From Neurospora tetraspora (taxonomy: Eukaryota > Ascomycota > Sordariomycetes > Sordariales > Sordariaceae), in assembly GCF_033439725.1 (NCBI RefSeq), contig NW_026944388.1, positions 3,782,001 through 3,846,000 of the forward strand: a stretch of 64,000 nucleotides of DNA, in the 5' to 3' direction. Within the stretch, counting starts at the first letter, position 1. Each line of letters opens with the position of its first letter. The notes under the pieces are model-generated. The model saw nothing but the letters and a program-made list of their open reading frames with translations. It did no database searches and had not been told where the DNA came from. Of this stretch, positions 10,153 to 23,248 are shown piece by piece. A program made the translations under genes and the position numbers.

Positions 10153-11844
10153 ATGACGGACAGGCTCCCGCCTAATCTCCTTGCGCTCTTCGCGCCCCGG
10201 CCACCTCTGCGCTGGGTGCCGCCCTGCGATGTTGCTCCCGAAGAGCGCAAGTCGGCCTTCATCACCCCAGTTTCCGACTTCCTTCCTGCCATGCAGGCCT
10301 ACGAGCAGGAATACGAGTACCATCCGACCGAGAGCTGGCTGGAGGCCCGCGACCGCAAGAAGCGCGAGAAGAAGGAGGCTTTGGAGAAGCTGGTGACCGA
10401 GGGTCCCAAGAATTGTACGCGGCAACCCCCCAACGTTGCGCGCAGTTGTACTCGCTACTCCTTTACTTGACAACCGTGTTTTTGTTGTTATGCGGCTTGC
10501 TAACAGATGACGTTTGTTGCAGACAACCCCAATGACGATCCCAACATCAGAGGAGATGCTTTCAAGACGCTGATAGTGGCGCGTCTTGACTACCGTGCTG
10601 ATGAACAGGATCTCGAGCGCGAGTTCAGCCGCTTCGGTCCCATCGAGCGTGTGAGTTTGCCATCCCCCACCATGGCAGCATATCTATGCATGTGTTGTTG
10701 ACGTTTGGCTGACACGAAAACAGATCCGTATCATCAGAGATAGCCACGCCGATGAAAACCCGAACAAGAAGAAAAAGCCCCACCGTGGCTATGCTTTTGT
10801 CGTTTTCGAACGCGAAAAGGACATGAGAGGTAATGACCAGCCCCCCTTGACCCCCCCTTCTTGACATCCAACCAGCACACACAGACAAGGAAACGCCCGC
10901 TGTCGGTGCTTTCTGTAAGCCCACAACCAGGACTCAATGGCCCTCAAGCTTGCCTGTCCTGCGGAAACTTTTTCGTCTTCCCTTTATCCATTCATCTTCC
11001 ACGTCGTATACCTTAAAGGTAGTATTTGTTCTTCATGGTAAGGCCTTACTGACACCTGCGCCTGTGGCGCATGCGCAATCCAGCTGCTCTAGATGGCTGT
11101 GATGGCATCCGTATCAAGGATCGCCGCATCAAGGTCGATGTAGAGAGAGGCCGCACGGTCAAGGGATGGAAACCTCGTCGTCTCGGTGGCGGTCTTGGTG
11201 GCCGTGGTTACACCAAAGCGATGCCTGCTAGGCCCATGGGTCCCGGTGGATTTGGCGGTCCCGGTGGCTTCCGCGGCGGTGGTTTCGGTGGTGGATTCAG
11301 AGGACGCGACCGCGGCTTCAGGGGTGGTGGCGGCCCCGGCGGCCCCGGCGGCGGCTTTGGAGGCGGTGATCGCTTCGGTGGACGTAGCGGTGGCGGCGGT
11401 TTCGGCGGCGGACGTGACGGCGGCCGTGGCTTCGGCGCCCCAGGTGGCAGCAGTTTCTCCCCTCCGTCGAATGCTCCCAACGGCCCCGGCGGTGGCTTCG
11501 GCGGCCGTGACCGTGACAGCCATCGTGACAGGGACCGCGATCGCGACAGCCGCAGGGACGGTCCTAGCGGAAGCAGCGGTGGGTACGGTGGGCGTGATGG
11601 CGGTCGCTCATATGATGACAGATCTGGCGGCGGAGGTTTCCGCGGCGGCGAACGCAACGCTCGGCAGACTGGCAGCAACATGGAGCCCATCAGGCCTAGA
11701 GAACCCGGAGCCCCAAGGGAAACCAGAGACGGTGGGTATCACGGTGGCCGCGACTACGACAGGCCCAGAGATCACGACGACTCGTCGAGGAAACGCGGGT
11801 ACGACGGCGGACACGAAGACCCCAGAAAGTTGCGTCGCTATTAG
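10153..11844 (+). CDS. U1 snRNP 70-kDa protein (U1-70K)
   Basis: Exons 10153-10414, 10523-10650, 10724-10829 and 11084-11844 give 418 aa. The protein binds stem-loop I of U1 snRNA and helps define 5' splice sites in the nucleus. Residues 1-95 form the U1-70K N-terminal region ([19 protein letters not shown] start, [12 protein letters not shown] helix). The RRM runs from about 103 to 185, with RNP2 LIVARL at 104-109 and RNP1 RGYAFVVF at 151-158. It is followed by the diagnostic [18 protein letters not shown]. The tail (about 200-418) is unusually Gly/Arg-rich, with many RGG/GGF units and RD dipeptides in place of a classical RS domain. Intron 3 (254 nt) splits the RRM and contains a candidate 30-nt in-frame cassette exon at 10885-10914. 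The exon model without the cassette matches the family best. Confidence 0.96.
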
Positions 11845-13316
11845 ACATGATGATGGTCGCCGAACAACATTGACAGACCTAATCAACAACATACTGGTCC
11901 GGTTTGTCTCGTGGTGGGTATCATCAGCCCCCTCTCACTGCTCTCAAGTTTCTACTCAGTATTCTTCCCTTTTCCTTCGACGATAAGGGTAAGCCACGAC
12001 GTTCACTTCTCACGTGTCATACTTTGACTATGGGCCGTGTCAACTATCCACGACCAGGATAGTGGGAGGTATCGATATTTCAGACACTTTGTCGTCCAAA
12101 GCGGATGTGATTATCTTTCCGATGGCTAAGGTAACCGCGTCATAACGATCCAAAGAGCAATGGTTTGCATGCTCAGCAGTCCAAATGGTATCCTCCGACT
12201 TTTCGTCACATCAGTCCAGACAACTCAAGAAGGTCTAGAAAACCAGGTGGCACTGGTGAGAGAGTTCGTCAACGCATGCACGGTGGTGGCGCCCGTCGCA
12301 TACAAACTTCGCAACTTAGGACAGTACACTCAAAAGCGTTCCGCCATTGTCTTCTCAGGAGCAACAAGACATCCATCAGCATCCGTCGCAGGAAGGTAAA
12401 ATCGAGGTAAAAAGACCGAAGGCCAGTTGCTTTTCGCGCTTTCGATCTTGTGTCTTCTTCCTTTTTTCTTTTTCCGTTACTTGTATCATATCAAGTTTTT
12501 GTTTAACCCGTGTACTGTTGAATCAAAACAAAGGAGCAAAAATCACGGGTGGGTAGGTAGGAAAGAACAAAATGACATTGTTAGCGTAAAGGTATGAAGT
12601 TGATAAGCGTTGTAGCTTTGTATCTCTGAAATGTAGCGTCATGTTGGCTCTTCGAGTCCCAACGTTCTGAGAACAGAGCGTAGTTGCTGGTTGTATACAG
12701 GAGCAAACCGAGAGGGGATGCTGAAGGTACCGCTAGCGCAACCTCAGGGCACAACCAGAGAAGGAACCTTTGCTCGTTTGTCGATCTTCGAGTTGGGGGT
12801 GACAACGGTTCAACTTGGGGAACTCGTGGTTTTGTTGTTTGGGTTTCAAATTGTAGATACCTTCCTGGCAGACAACCCGAACCCTGAGGGCACGAGTAGT
12901 CTCGATGCCTTCACTTTCTTCTGTTCTCTTAACCTTGTAAGTTCAAGTCAGAAACAGCCATCACAGCAGCTCATGTCATTGCCGATGCCCGCATTCGTGA
13001 CCTGCATCATTTATCCCACAAAGCTGTGGATATCAAGGACAGGCATAGAACTTACACCAACCCCAACCCAAACAAAATCGAAGCCCTCACCATCCCCCGG
13101 TCTCCACCACACAAAGTGGAAAGAGACCAGGGTCGCTGTTCGAGCCTGCTTGCTCACAACCACAAAATCTTCTTTTCACACAGAATCACCATCATCATAA
13201 TACGAACAGTTACAAAGCAGACTTCGAACCATAGCCAGCCCTCAAAACAAAAGAGGATAAAATGCAAAAAGACAACAAAAAGTCAAAAAGAAGAGGAAGT
13301 GTTTGATCGTTTATCA
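11845..13316. other. Intergenic, no gene seen
   Basis: The 1.5 kb contains the U1-70K 3' flank and sequence upstream and downstream of tRNA-Glu. An open stretch at about 12718-13200 (plus strand, 161 codons from its first ATG) has no recognisable domain and mixed codon use; I do not call it a gene. Confidence 0.5.
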
Positions 13317-13409
13317 CTCGGATACCGGGAGTCGAACCCGGGGCTGTTGAGAAGGCAGACACTTCTGGAGAAGTGAGAGTCAACGATGTTACCGCTACAC
13401 CATACCCGA
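13317..13409 (-). tRNA. tRNA-Glu (anticodon CTC) with 22-nt intron
   Basis: The 93-nt gene folds as a cloverleaf on the minus strand. The acceptor stem pairs TCGGGTA with TATCCGA and G is the discriminator. The A-box TGGTGTAGCGG and the T arm CCCGGGTTCGACTCCCGG are intact. The anticodon stem pairs GTTGA with TCAAC; anticodon CTC lies at 13377-13375. The intron (about 13373-13352) starts after the base 3' of the anticodon, the canonical position, leaving a 71-nt mature tRNA. Confidence 0.95.
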
Positions 13410-14246
13410 TTTTTGGAGGGGGAATGGTTTCCGTACTTCCTTGTTGGAGGGAGGCTTCAGATGACGGACTTATGTATCGGGATCCGCCTCTCGTCCGCAA
13501 AATGTACAATTTTATTTTTGACTTCTGACGCCATCTTTGTCCTCAAGGAAGGAGCTAGGAATCTGAGTTGGGGACTTTGTGCAGTGGAATGCGGTGATCA
13601 TGATGCGCTTCCGCGTCGAAAGATGTATATATCCTTTGGTTCTCATTACTTTGGAGCACATGATGGCGAGGGTCTACTCTCTTGCTCGATTCATCTCAGC
13701 TGTTTTAGCAGAGCTTTATCACGGGCTGGGTGTACCATGACCAGGTCCTAGAAACCACCAAAAGGCAGACGATGTTTTAGTTGCCAGCAGAACTCGGATG
13801 TGCACACTAAAAACCCTGTCACCAGATCTCGTGACAAGCACCACACAGAGGCAGTTTACACACAGGAAGATATATGTCTTTATAGCCCTTTTATTCGGGA
13901 GCTTTTGCCCCCTATCTCTCAATACGCCTGGTAATACATAAACTAAGATGACCGGTTTTATGTCCCCAGAAGTAGCCATACAAGATGGTATCATCGTAAC
14001 CTTTCCCTATGTAAAACACGGAATGACGAGCAAAAGTAGTAAAAACCGAGAAAATGACGTTGCAAAAAATAACCGGCCCCCTTCATATTCCCCCCTCATA
14101 TGCAGCCTTTGTCTGCATGGCTCCCTTTTCGTTAGTGGTCGTGCGTTGTTGTGGAACCCATTGCACGGCAAGGCCAACCGTCTCATCAACCAACCACTCT
14201 CACTCCTTCATGCCCCAAGGTATAAGCTTAAGAATCTGGACACCCC
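13410..14246. other. Intergenic, no gene seen
   Basis: Upstream flank of tRNA-Glu and 3' flank of the leftward mrt4 gene. No supported feature. Confidence 0.5.
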
Positions 14247-15091
14247 TTACTCATCATCCTCCTCCATCTCCTCAGCACCAGCAGCCGCCGCCTCACCAGG
14301 CTTCTCCAACTCGGTAACCTCCCCGCTCGCCGCGCTCCAGTACGCCAACAACTTGACGCGGAACTCGCTCAAGCAGATGCTGAACAGCTTCAGCAGCCTC
14401 GTCTGCCTCGAGTCCAGCGTCTCGCCCTCCTTGCAGATAACGTAATCGTCGCCCTCGCCTTGCTCGTCGCCGAGGCAGACCTTGCCCTTGACCATGCGGG
14501 TGGGCATGCCCAAGCGGCGGAGCTCGGGCTCGAGCGTGTGGGAGACGGGCACGTCGTGCTCGGCGGGGACCTCGCCACCGGTCGAAAACAGGGGACCGGA
14601 GGGGATGGTGATGGTGCGCGTGGCGACGGAGCCGGCGCGCGCAAAGTCGACTTGTGTCAGGTTGACGAAGTAGTCCTTGATCTCGCTGGGGTCCCGGTTG
14701 GTGAAGATGAGGCCGACGGAGCCGGCGAGGTACTTGGAGAGCTTGTCGAGCCCGTCGGCTTGGGCGTCCTCGGGGGTGGTGCCGAGGGCGCGGGCGGTGA
14801 GCTTGGTCTTGCCGAAGAAGATGCTAAAGCACAGGGAGAAGTCTTGGTTAGTGATTGCGCTTGCGATTGGACTCCTGAGTAAGGAAGGTAAACAACATAC
14901 CGGCAGTCGTTCAGCTCCTTTCTGACGTCCTTCAGGTAGTTGTTGCGCATGTTATCGATGCTGAAGACGAAGCAGTGCTGGTAGTTGGGGATGCATTCTC
15001 TGATGTTCTCGAAGAGCTTCTCCTTCTGCTCGCGGTTCTTCTTGGTGACCTGGGTGAGGTTGTACACCTTCTGTCTCTTGGACTTGGGCAT
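14247..15091 (-). CDS. mrt4: mRNA turnover protein 4 homologue (ribosome assembly factor Mrt4)
   Basis: Exons 14901-15091 and 14247-14823 join across a 77-nt intron to give 255 aa. Mrt4 is a nucleolar paralogue of ribosomal stalk protein P0 (uL10). It occupies the P0 site on 60S precursors and is later exchanged for P0. The family start [18 protein letters not shown] is present, and the L10 fold follows with [16 protein letters not shown] and [12 protein letters not shown]. After the intron come [28 protein letters not shown] and the insert region typical of Mrt4 ([19 protein letters not shown]). The C-terminus is short, with an acidic tail (EEMEEDDE), and lacks the P0 stalk extension that binds P1/P2, as expected. 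The ATG at 15091 is the only plausible start. Confidence 0.95.
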
Positions 15092-17964
15092 CTTGACGGT
15101 GTGTGTGTGGTTGTGTTGTGGATGGGGTTGTTGATGTAAAGATTAAAAGAGACGACCTAAGCACAATAACAATGCCGATATAGAGACAGAAAAGTTGGAA
15201 GAAAATGGGTTGTTGGTGGTGTAGATGCTTTTGTTGTCACAACTACCAAAGGGAATCAAGAGTGGAAGTGGAATGGAATCAGAATCACCAATTGATACGC
15301 AGGCGGTTCAGACAGTCGGCCAATGCAGGTCTTTCTGCCGTGCCGGCGGTGCTGTGGTGCAGTCCCTATCGCTGACTTTTGTTTTTTTCTGCCGCGCGAA
15401 ACTTTTGGGCGGTGAGCCGCTGATAGGCTCTCCCCCACAATTGATTCGGCAGGGCCCACCAAAATGCGTGGATTGCGGCCAGCCTACCCCACCTTGAACT
15501 GTGCAGCCAGCATCCCTGTCGCTGTGTTTTCCCCTGATTTGTCGACCATCTTTTGATTGCTTTCACTTTTAAGGTTGTCCTTTTCTTGACATTTTCTCTC
15601 GACATTGAAATCGAGCTGTCAAAACTGACACGACCCGACCTGAACCTATGTTATTTCGTTATTCATATTTCCCTGGCGCCAATAATAATAGTACCCCTGT
15701 GTTTAATTCTTCGATAACTCTCAAGGCTCATCCACTGTCACCCTTGGGCCTCATTTGCACGGTGCGCCTGTTGTTTTAGCCACGCAGGCCTCGACACATG
15801 GACACGAAAGCTCTTCCCGACGGGATCGATTTGGGATCGTGAGATATTCTGGAGCAGCCCGAATTGGTGTCTCGTTCCCGCGGCTTCTCCAGGTTTTCCA
15901 ATGACGGTCGGGCCGTTGAGGACAAGACACCCGGTGATTGCGACCGAACGACACGCACTTGGAATGGTGTACGGTTCGATTTTCAACACGAAAAGAAGAT
16001 TGTCCTTTGATGCCAAGCGATGTTATCCATTGCGTGAGAAGATGAGGCGCAGTCGGAAACGCAACCGGCCACCTATGGACATCATGATCGTCGTGGTGTG
16101 ATGTCAGGCCAAGTATAGGGCTTAGTGCAAATCCGGGGAACGGGTCAGGAAACGCAAACAGCAGACCGACAAGCAGGTACGTACTTGGTTGGCACGCAGC
16201 TAATAAACCGTCTCTTTGTTAGGGCAATGAGATAAGGCCATACCTATGTCCAGACACAAGTAAACAAGCTCGGACTTGGTCGCCAATCGGTCGTCCCTCT
16301 TCGGATCGGATTTAAAAGCGGAGAAGAGTCCGAAAGCTCCGAAAGAAGTCCCCTAATCTTGACGGCGAGAGGTCTGACAGGTGGGTTGCACGCCGTGAGC
16401 CCGTCCACGCGGCACCCGCGCAACTGGCTCACCCGCAATTTGCCTATCCCTCCAAACCCTCCAACTCGGCTGCCGGATCCTGTGCTGCGTGACTCATACG
16501 CCGAGAGTATGGGAACCTTGACGGAGATGTAAGATGGGAAAGCTATGAGTTGTTCAACACCCTGAAGTCGTACAAGCCCGGTGGGGCTCAAATTAAAGTT
16601 CAAGTTGAACAAAGATTCGAGGCGCAGAACCATGTCAACCCAGAGTCCCCTAAAATTCGGGGAGCTTTATCCACCACGCCGATGGCCTGGACCGCTAGGC
16701 CGGTTGTTTGCTGGGCATCGGCCAGCAATGTCCGAGCACCGACATCCCAGCATTCGTCAGCTTCTCGGTCTCGGTTTCAGCATCGCCTATGATCGCCTGT
16801 TTTGGCTTTAGCGATTGGGGGGATATTGGTAGCGGGTTACATGCGGTGAACTTGGATGATCGGAGTCCGAACAGTCATACGTAACGGTAAGAAGGTTTCG
16901 GTGTTATGTTCCGAAGGATCTGCAAATTGCACTCCACATGAAGATGACAGCTGCATCCGCCGACTTTCCATCTCGAATTATACAGGAGGCTATGCATTCG
17001 TTTCAGACAGAAAGTTTAACACTGACAACCTCAACGCTAAATTAGAGATCCAGGGACCAGCTACCTACTACACCCGGTCCAGCCAGGGGAAAATGGAGAT
17101 ACAGCCCACGGTTACTTGTTAACTCCGGGATAGTTAGGCCCTATTCTATTCAGTGGGTCAAAGCCCCAGACACCGCCGGCATAGTATTTGGTGAAAACTT
17201 CTAGAAGGCCACTAGATAGGGGGCAAAGAGTCCGAGATGCGATTGGTAAAAGTGGAAGTGTCAGACTGTTAGTGCTGACAGCCTGATAGCGAGCCGAACC
17301 AACATCAAAATGACTGCAGTGGTCTCACTTCATGATGGAAAGGGAGCCGATATCCACGGGCCGTATAGAGAGAGGGATGATTGGTGAGACAAAAGGTACC
17401 CATCGGTCGGTCGGATCTTGACAGGCCTATCGCCGGTCCATGGCATTGGTGCTGATGATGGTACGGTACCAACACGCGTATCTCGGAGTACGTACTATCC
17501 CGATGGTGTGGAGGACTGGAGTTGGGGTTGGGGGGTCTTTCCTGTTTCGGCCTGGCCGACAATTTAATTCCTTTTGTCGCCAACAGCCAAAACCACTAAA
17601 GAACTGGTACTTGCCTGCTTCATCTCATCTCCTTCCTCGTCTTCTCTCTCTTCAATACTTAATCCAGACATCGAAGCAATTCTCTCGAGGATCTTAATCC
17701 TTGGCTTCTGTCTGTCCTTCTTTTTCGCACCACAACTTAATATCAACCTCTCCCCCCATCGCGCCTCGTGGTTCCCCACCCCCACTGAGTGCCTCGACAA
17801 AAGTACGTACCGGTACATCACCATCAAACGAAGGCTAGCCGAGTCGATTGCTACAGCAAGAGAGACGAGGTTCCAATACCAGAAATCAAATACCACCTCT
17901 TCCATCAAAGCCAAGCTCGCTTCACTTGGTCACTGCAGTTGCTCCCCCACAAAGCCCCGTCAAC
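15092..17964. promoter_or_regulatory. Long intergenic region upstream of the ABC transporter
   Basis: This 2.9-kb stretch separates divergent mrt4 and the ABC transporter. I see no supported gene or tRNA. The last 300 bases are CT-rich leader. A possible 5'-UTR intron lies at 17803-17938 (donor GTACGT, acceptor CTGCAG), ending 26 bases before the ATG; this is inferred from splice signals only. Confidence 0.45.
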
Positions 17965-20900
17965 ATGGCGGCGGGTAGCCTTTCCGAAAAGGATGGAGCA
18001 CCACCTTCGACCGGCGGCTCCACTCACGAGATAAACAAACCCGATCCTCTTACTCTCGAAAAGGCCGACACCCAGGTCGTCCCAGCAAAAAAGTCGCTCG
18101 ACGATGACCCTTACAAACACCTCCCTGAGAGGGAGGCCAAGATCCTCAAGGAGCAGGTCATCACGCCCGATGTCAAGGTCGGCATTGCAACTCTCTACCG
18201 CTATGCCACGCGCAACGATCTGCTCATCATCGCAGTCTCCGCTATCTGCGCCATCGCTGGTGGTGCTGCTCTGCCGCTCATGACCGTCATCTTCGGTAAC
18301 CTCCAGGGTACTTTCCAGGACTACTTCTCGGGGGTCACAAGCTATCATGACTTCACCCACGAGTTGTCTCACTTGGTTCTTTACTTCGTCTATCTGGCCA
18401 TTGGCGAGTTCGTCACCATGTACATCGCCACCGTCGGTTTCATCTACTCTGGAGAGCACATCAGTGGAAAGATTCGTGAGCACTACTTGGAGAGCTGCAT
18501 GAGGCAAAACATTGGTTTCTTCGATAAGCTTGGCGCCGGTGAGGTCACCACTCGCATCACTGCCGACACCAACTTGATCCAGGAAGGCATTTCGGAAAAA
18601 GTCGGCTTGACGCTCCAGGCTCTTGCTACCTTCTTCGCCGCCTTTGTCATTGGCTTCGTTAGCTTCTGGAAGCTTACCCTCATTCTCTTGAGTACCGTTG
18701 TCGCCTTGACCCTTGTCATGGGCGGTGGTTCTCGGTTCATCATCAAGTTCTCCCAGCAGAACATCGCTGCTTACGCCGCAGGTGGCTCGGTTGCCGATGA
18801 AGTTATTAGCAGTGTTCGCAATGCTATTGCCTTTGGCACCCAGGACCGCCTGGCTCGTCGGTACGATGCTCATCTTACTCGCGCCGAGTACTTTGGCTTC
18901 AGGCTCAAGGGCTCTCTTGGTGTCATGGTCGCCGGCATGATGACTGTTCTGTATCTGAACTATGGTTTGGCCTTCTGGCAGGGCTCCCGCTTCCTTCTCA
19001 GCGGCGACACCGAGCTCCGCAAGATCCTGACTGTTATGATGAGTGTGATGATAGGAGCTTTCAACCTCGGTAACATTGCCCCGAACTTGCAGGCTTTTGC
19101 TACCGGCCTGGGTGCTGCTGCTAAGATCTACAACACTATCGACCGCGAGTCTCCTATCGACTCCTCCAGCGACGAGGGTGCCAAGCTCGAGAATGTTACC
19201 GGTACCATCCGTCTGGAGAACATCAAGCATATCTACCCCTCCCGTCCTGATGTCGTTGTCATGGAGGACGTCAGTCTCGTTATCCCTGCTGGCAAGACTA
19301 CTGCCCTTGTGGGCGCTTCTGGCTCAGGCAAGTCCACCATCGTCGGTTTGGTCGAGAGGTTCTATACTCCCATTGAAGGAAAGGTCTACCTCGATGACGT
19401 CGATATTTCAACCCTCAATGTCCGCTGGTTGCGTCAGCAAATCGCCCTTGTGTCCCAGGAACCGACCCTCTTCGCTTGCACTATCTACGACAACATTCGC
19501 CATGGCTTGATCGGTACCAAGTGGGAGTCTGAGTCCGTGGAGCAACAACGCGAGCGTATCTATGAGGCTGCCCGCAAGGCCAACGCGCACGACTTTGTTA
19601 CCAGTCTTCCCGAGGGTTATGAGACCAATGTTGGTGAGCGTGGCTTCTTGCTCAGTGGTGGCCAGAAACAGCGTATTGCTATTGCCCGTGCTATCGTATC
19701 CGACCCCAAGATCCTGTTGCTCGATGAGGCCACCTCTGCTCTCGACACCAAGAGCGAAGGCGTCGTCCAGGCTGCTCTCGAAGTTGCCGCTGAAGGTCGC
19801 ACTACTATCACGATTGCCCACCGCCTGTCTACCATCAGGGATGCCCACAATATCGTTGTCATGACCCAGGGACGCATCGTTGAACAGGGTACGCACGATG
19901 AATTGCTCGAGAAGCGCGGCGCTTACTACAAGCTCGTCACTGCCCAGGCTATCGCGGCTGCCAATGAGATGACCGCTGAAGAAGAGGCGGCGCTTGATCA
20001 GGAAGAGGAAGCGGCTCTTATCCGCAAGGCGACCAGGAACAGCCAAAAGGAAGGACCTGCCGGCTATGTGGAGGATCCCGAAGATAACATCGCCCAAAAG
20101 TTGGATCGCAGCAAGTCGCAACAGAGCGTCAGTTCCATTGCTATTGCCGCACGCAAGAAGGAAAAGCCCAAGGAGTACGGCCTGTGGACGCTCATCAAGC
20201 TTATTGCTAGCTTCAATAAGAAGGAGTGGCACATGATGCTCATTGGTATCTTCTTCTCGGCCATCTGCGGTGCCGGTAACCCTACTCAGGCTGTCTTCTT
20301 TGCCAAGCTCATCAGCTCTCTGTAAGTTGCTGTCCCCCAAACTGTCTTGCTTACCAAAGCCACTAACCGGTTATAGCTCTCGCCCCATTGTCAACGAAGA
20401 AATCAGAGCCTCCATCAAGTCCGATGCCTCCTTCTGGTGCCTGATGTACCTCATGCTTGCTATTGTACAGTGCCTCGCCTTCTCCATCCAGGGCTGGCTC
20501 TTTGCCAAGTGCAGCGAGCGTTTGATCCACAGAGTTCGCGACATGGCCTTCCGCTCCTTCCTTCGCCAGGATGTCGAGTTCTTTGACCGGGATGAGAACT
20601 CGGCGGGTGCGCTCACCTCGTTCCTGAGCACCGAAACCACCCACGTTGCCGGTCTGTCTGGTGTCACCCTCGGTACACTGGTCATGGTCACGACTACCCT
20701 CATTGCCGCTTGCACTGTCGCTTTGGCCTTGGGCTGGAAGCTTGCTCTTGTGTGCATTGCTACCATCCCCATCCTTATCGGCTGTGGCTATTTCCGCTTC
20801 TGGATGATTGCTCACTATCAGCGCCGCGCGAAGAGCGCTTATGCTGGATCCGCCAGCTACGCTTCCGAGGCCATCACTGCCATGCGTACTGTCGCTTCCT

Positions 20901-22009
20901 TGACTCGCGAGCAGGACGTTCTTCAGCACTACAAAGACTCTCTGGCCAAGCAACAACATGCCAGCTTGATCTCGGTTCTCAAGTCCAGTCTTCTCTTTGC
21001 TGCTTCCCAGTCTCTCATGTTCCTTGCTTTTGCCTTGGGTTTCTGGTACGGTGGTACTTTGATTGCCAAGCACGAGTACGACATGTTCACGTTCTTCATT
21101 GTGTTCTCGTCCGTTATTTTCGGTGCCCAGTCTGCCGGTTCCGTCTTCAGCTTCGCTCCCGATATGGGTAAGGCCACCGAGGCCGCTCGTGAGCTCAAGG
21201 AGCTCTTTGACCGCCAGCCGACTGTCGATACCTGGTCGAATGAAGGTGACTCCATCAAGCAGGTTGATGGTACCATCGAGTTCCGCGATGTTCATTTCCG
21301 CTACCCGACTCGCCCTGAGCAACCTGTCCTCCGCGGTCTCAACCTGTCTATCCAGCCTGGTCAATATGTCGCTCTCGTGGGCGCCAGTGGCTGTGGCAAG
21401 AGCACGACCATCGCCCTTTTGGAACGCTTCTACGACCCTCTTAGCGGCGGCATCTTTGTCGACGGACGCGAAATTAGCAGCCTCAACGTCAACGAATACC
21501 GCAGCTTCATCGCCCTCGTCTCACAGGAACCAACGTTGTACCAGGGTACCGTCCGCGAGAACATCATCCTCGGAGCCAACAGCGACGTCACAGACGAGCA
21601 GATCAAGTTCGCCTGCCAGGAAGCCAACATCTACGACTTCATCATGTCTCTCCCCGATGGCATGAACACCATGGTCGGCTCCAAGGGTGCATTGCTCTCC
21701 GGTGGCCAGAAGCAGCGTATCGCTATCGCCCGCGCGTTGATTCGCGACCCCAAGATCCTGTTGCTCGATGAGGCGACGTCCGCTCTGGATTCCGAGTCCG
21801 AGCACGTTGTGCAGGCGGCGTTGGATAAGGCTGCTAAGGGCAGGACTACCATTGCTGTTGCGCATCGTCTCAGCACCATTCAGAAGGCGGATATCATCTA
21901 CGTGTTTGACCAGGGCAGGATTGTGGAGCAGGGAACGCATTCGGAGTTGATGAAGAAGAATGGAAGGTATGCGGAGTTGGTTAACCTGCAGAGTCTGGAG
22001 AAGCATTAA
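17965..22009 (+). CDS. Full-length ABCB-type multidrug exporter (Pmd1/Mdr1-like)
   Basis: Exons 17965-20321 and 20377-22009 (55-nt intron) give 1329 aa, the usual size of a full (TMD-NBD)2 transporter. The first membrane domain begins near residue 85 after a hydrophilic N-terminus. NBD1 has Walker A GASGSGKST at 450-458, signature LSGGQKQR at 563-570 and Walker B ILLLDEAT at 583-590. A charged linker (about 660-740) precedes the second membrane domain, which the intron enters. NBD2 has Walker A GASGCGKST at 1121-1129 and signature LSGGQKQR at 1226-1233. All ATPase motifs look intact in both halves. Homologues in the plasma membrane export hydrophobic drugs (leptomycin B in fission yeast) or, for Ste6 types, farnesylated pheromone; which applies here cannot be told from sequence. 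The ATG at 17965 is chosen because upstream codons in frame are non-ATG and the region reads as leader. Confidence 0.95.
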
Positions 22010-23248
22010 ACGGTGATGGGGACAGAGGAGTCGAAAAGTTTTATGGCACTTGGCATGGCGTTATCTTAGAAATGGTCTGATCTTGGCAACTCTCAGCTCG
22101 GTTGTTGAAGGTCTTGGAATTTTTGACGGATTTTTGCACATGTTAGACGATACCACTGTATGTACGTACGTATTATTAATGGCTAGTATGGTTGAATGGA
22201 TGAGGGGGATGTTTGAATGGAATAGACACCACTCACAAGATACAAGAATCTTTTTCGTTGACAGTTTCGAAGCCTGTGTTCTGAGTGATCTCAGGATGGG
22301 AATGCCTTCACAAAGCCAAGTTCATGCATTAACACTTCACCCTATGTTTGTCACTGGAAAATGTTAAGCAACCGTGATTGCCACCACCACCATCACCCTA
22401 AGAGCGGGGCTAGATCCTCCACCAGACCTGGGGCTGTCACTTTAGCGCTGTGGGACCCGCCCAGTAGCCGCCATTACCCGCCGCTTTGGGCTGCCTCCCG
22501 CTTTGCTCCACTCGCTGTCACTGAGGAGGGGCCGCGAGGGGGCGCGGGGGGCAACGTCATGGGATTTCTTTCATCTTTTCTCCCGCTTTCCCATCGGTTC
22601 CGTTGGTTCACAGGGCTGTTCGCCATTGTGAGTCTGGACTCTTCGTTTCAGACACAGGAGGGTTCAAGGATTGAACGGACGGGTGGACAAGTGTCCTTTT
22701 GACTTTTATCATATCTATCGGGAGGTTTCGTTCTGTGGATTGTATGCTGCACTCGAACGGATTCAACGGGATTCATATGCAAGTGTGACTGAGAGGGACG
22801 ATGCACAGAGAGACCCTTGCTCGCATCACTTCGTGTTGACTGGACGACATTCTCCCTCTCTTACATCTTCCTCACATTCGCCTACATATTCTCCTCTACC
22901 TAAACTTGACATCAGCCCAGGTTGGACTGGCTGGGCATCAACGGCTTGAGCCAAATCTAACCACCCATCTTACCCATCTTCATCTTCATCTATCGAGTAC
23001 CGACAAACTCAGCTCGACACGACACATCTACCTTTTCAGCATTCGAGTCGCATCATTTCCGCTGCTGTATATATATACCCACTCTCGCACTACGACCACG
23101 CTCGACGTTCGTTTCAAACAGTCACTCGCGCCCGTCGAACCTGAACTGAAATCTCGACAATATCAATAACATCTATCATACACCCACGAGCGCACTTACG
23201 AGCACATTCACGAACGAGCGAACCGAACCGAAGTAAAACATCACAACG
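22010..23248. other. Intergenic, SARAF-like gene promoter
   Basis: No gene is seen in 1.2 kb. The last 350 bases are CA/CT-rich and read as a long 5' leader. Confidence 0.5.

Noticed and set aside
12691-13200. Open stretch between U1-70K and tRNA-Glu
   Set aside because: It begins at a non-ATG codon (161 codons from the first ATG), has no domain, and codon choice is unlike neighbouring genes.
17905-19230. 441-codon open frame antisense to the ABC transporter
   Set aside because: Shadow of strong C-ending codon bias in the real gene; composition is not protein-like and it begins with no leader signals.
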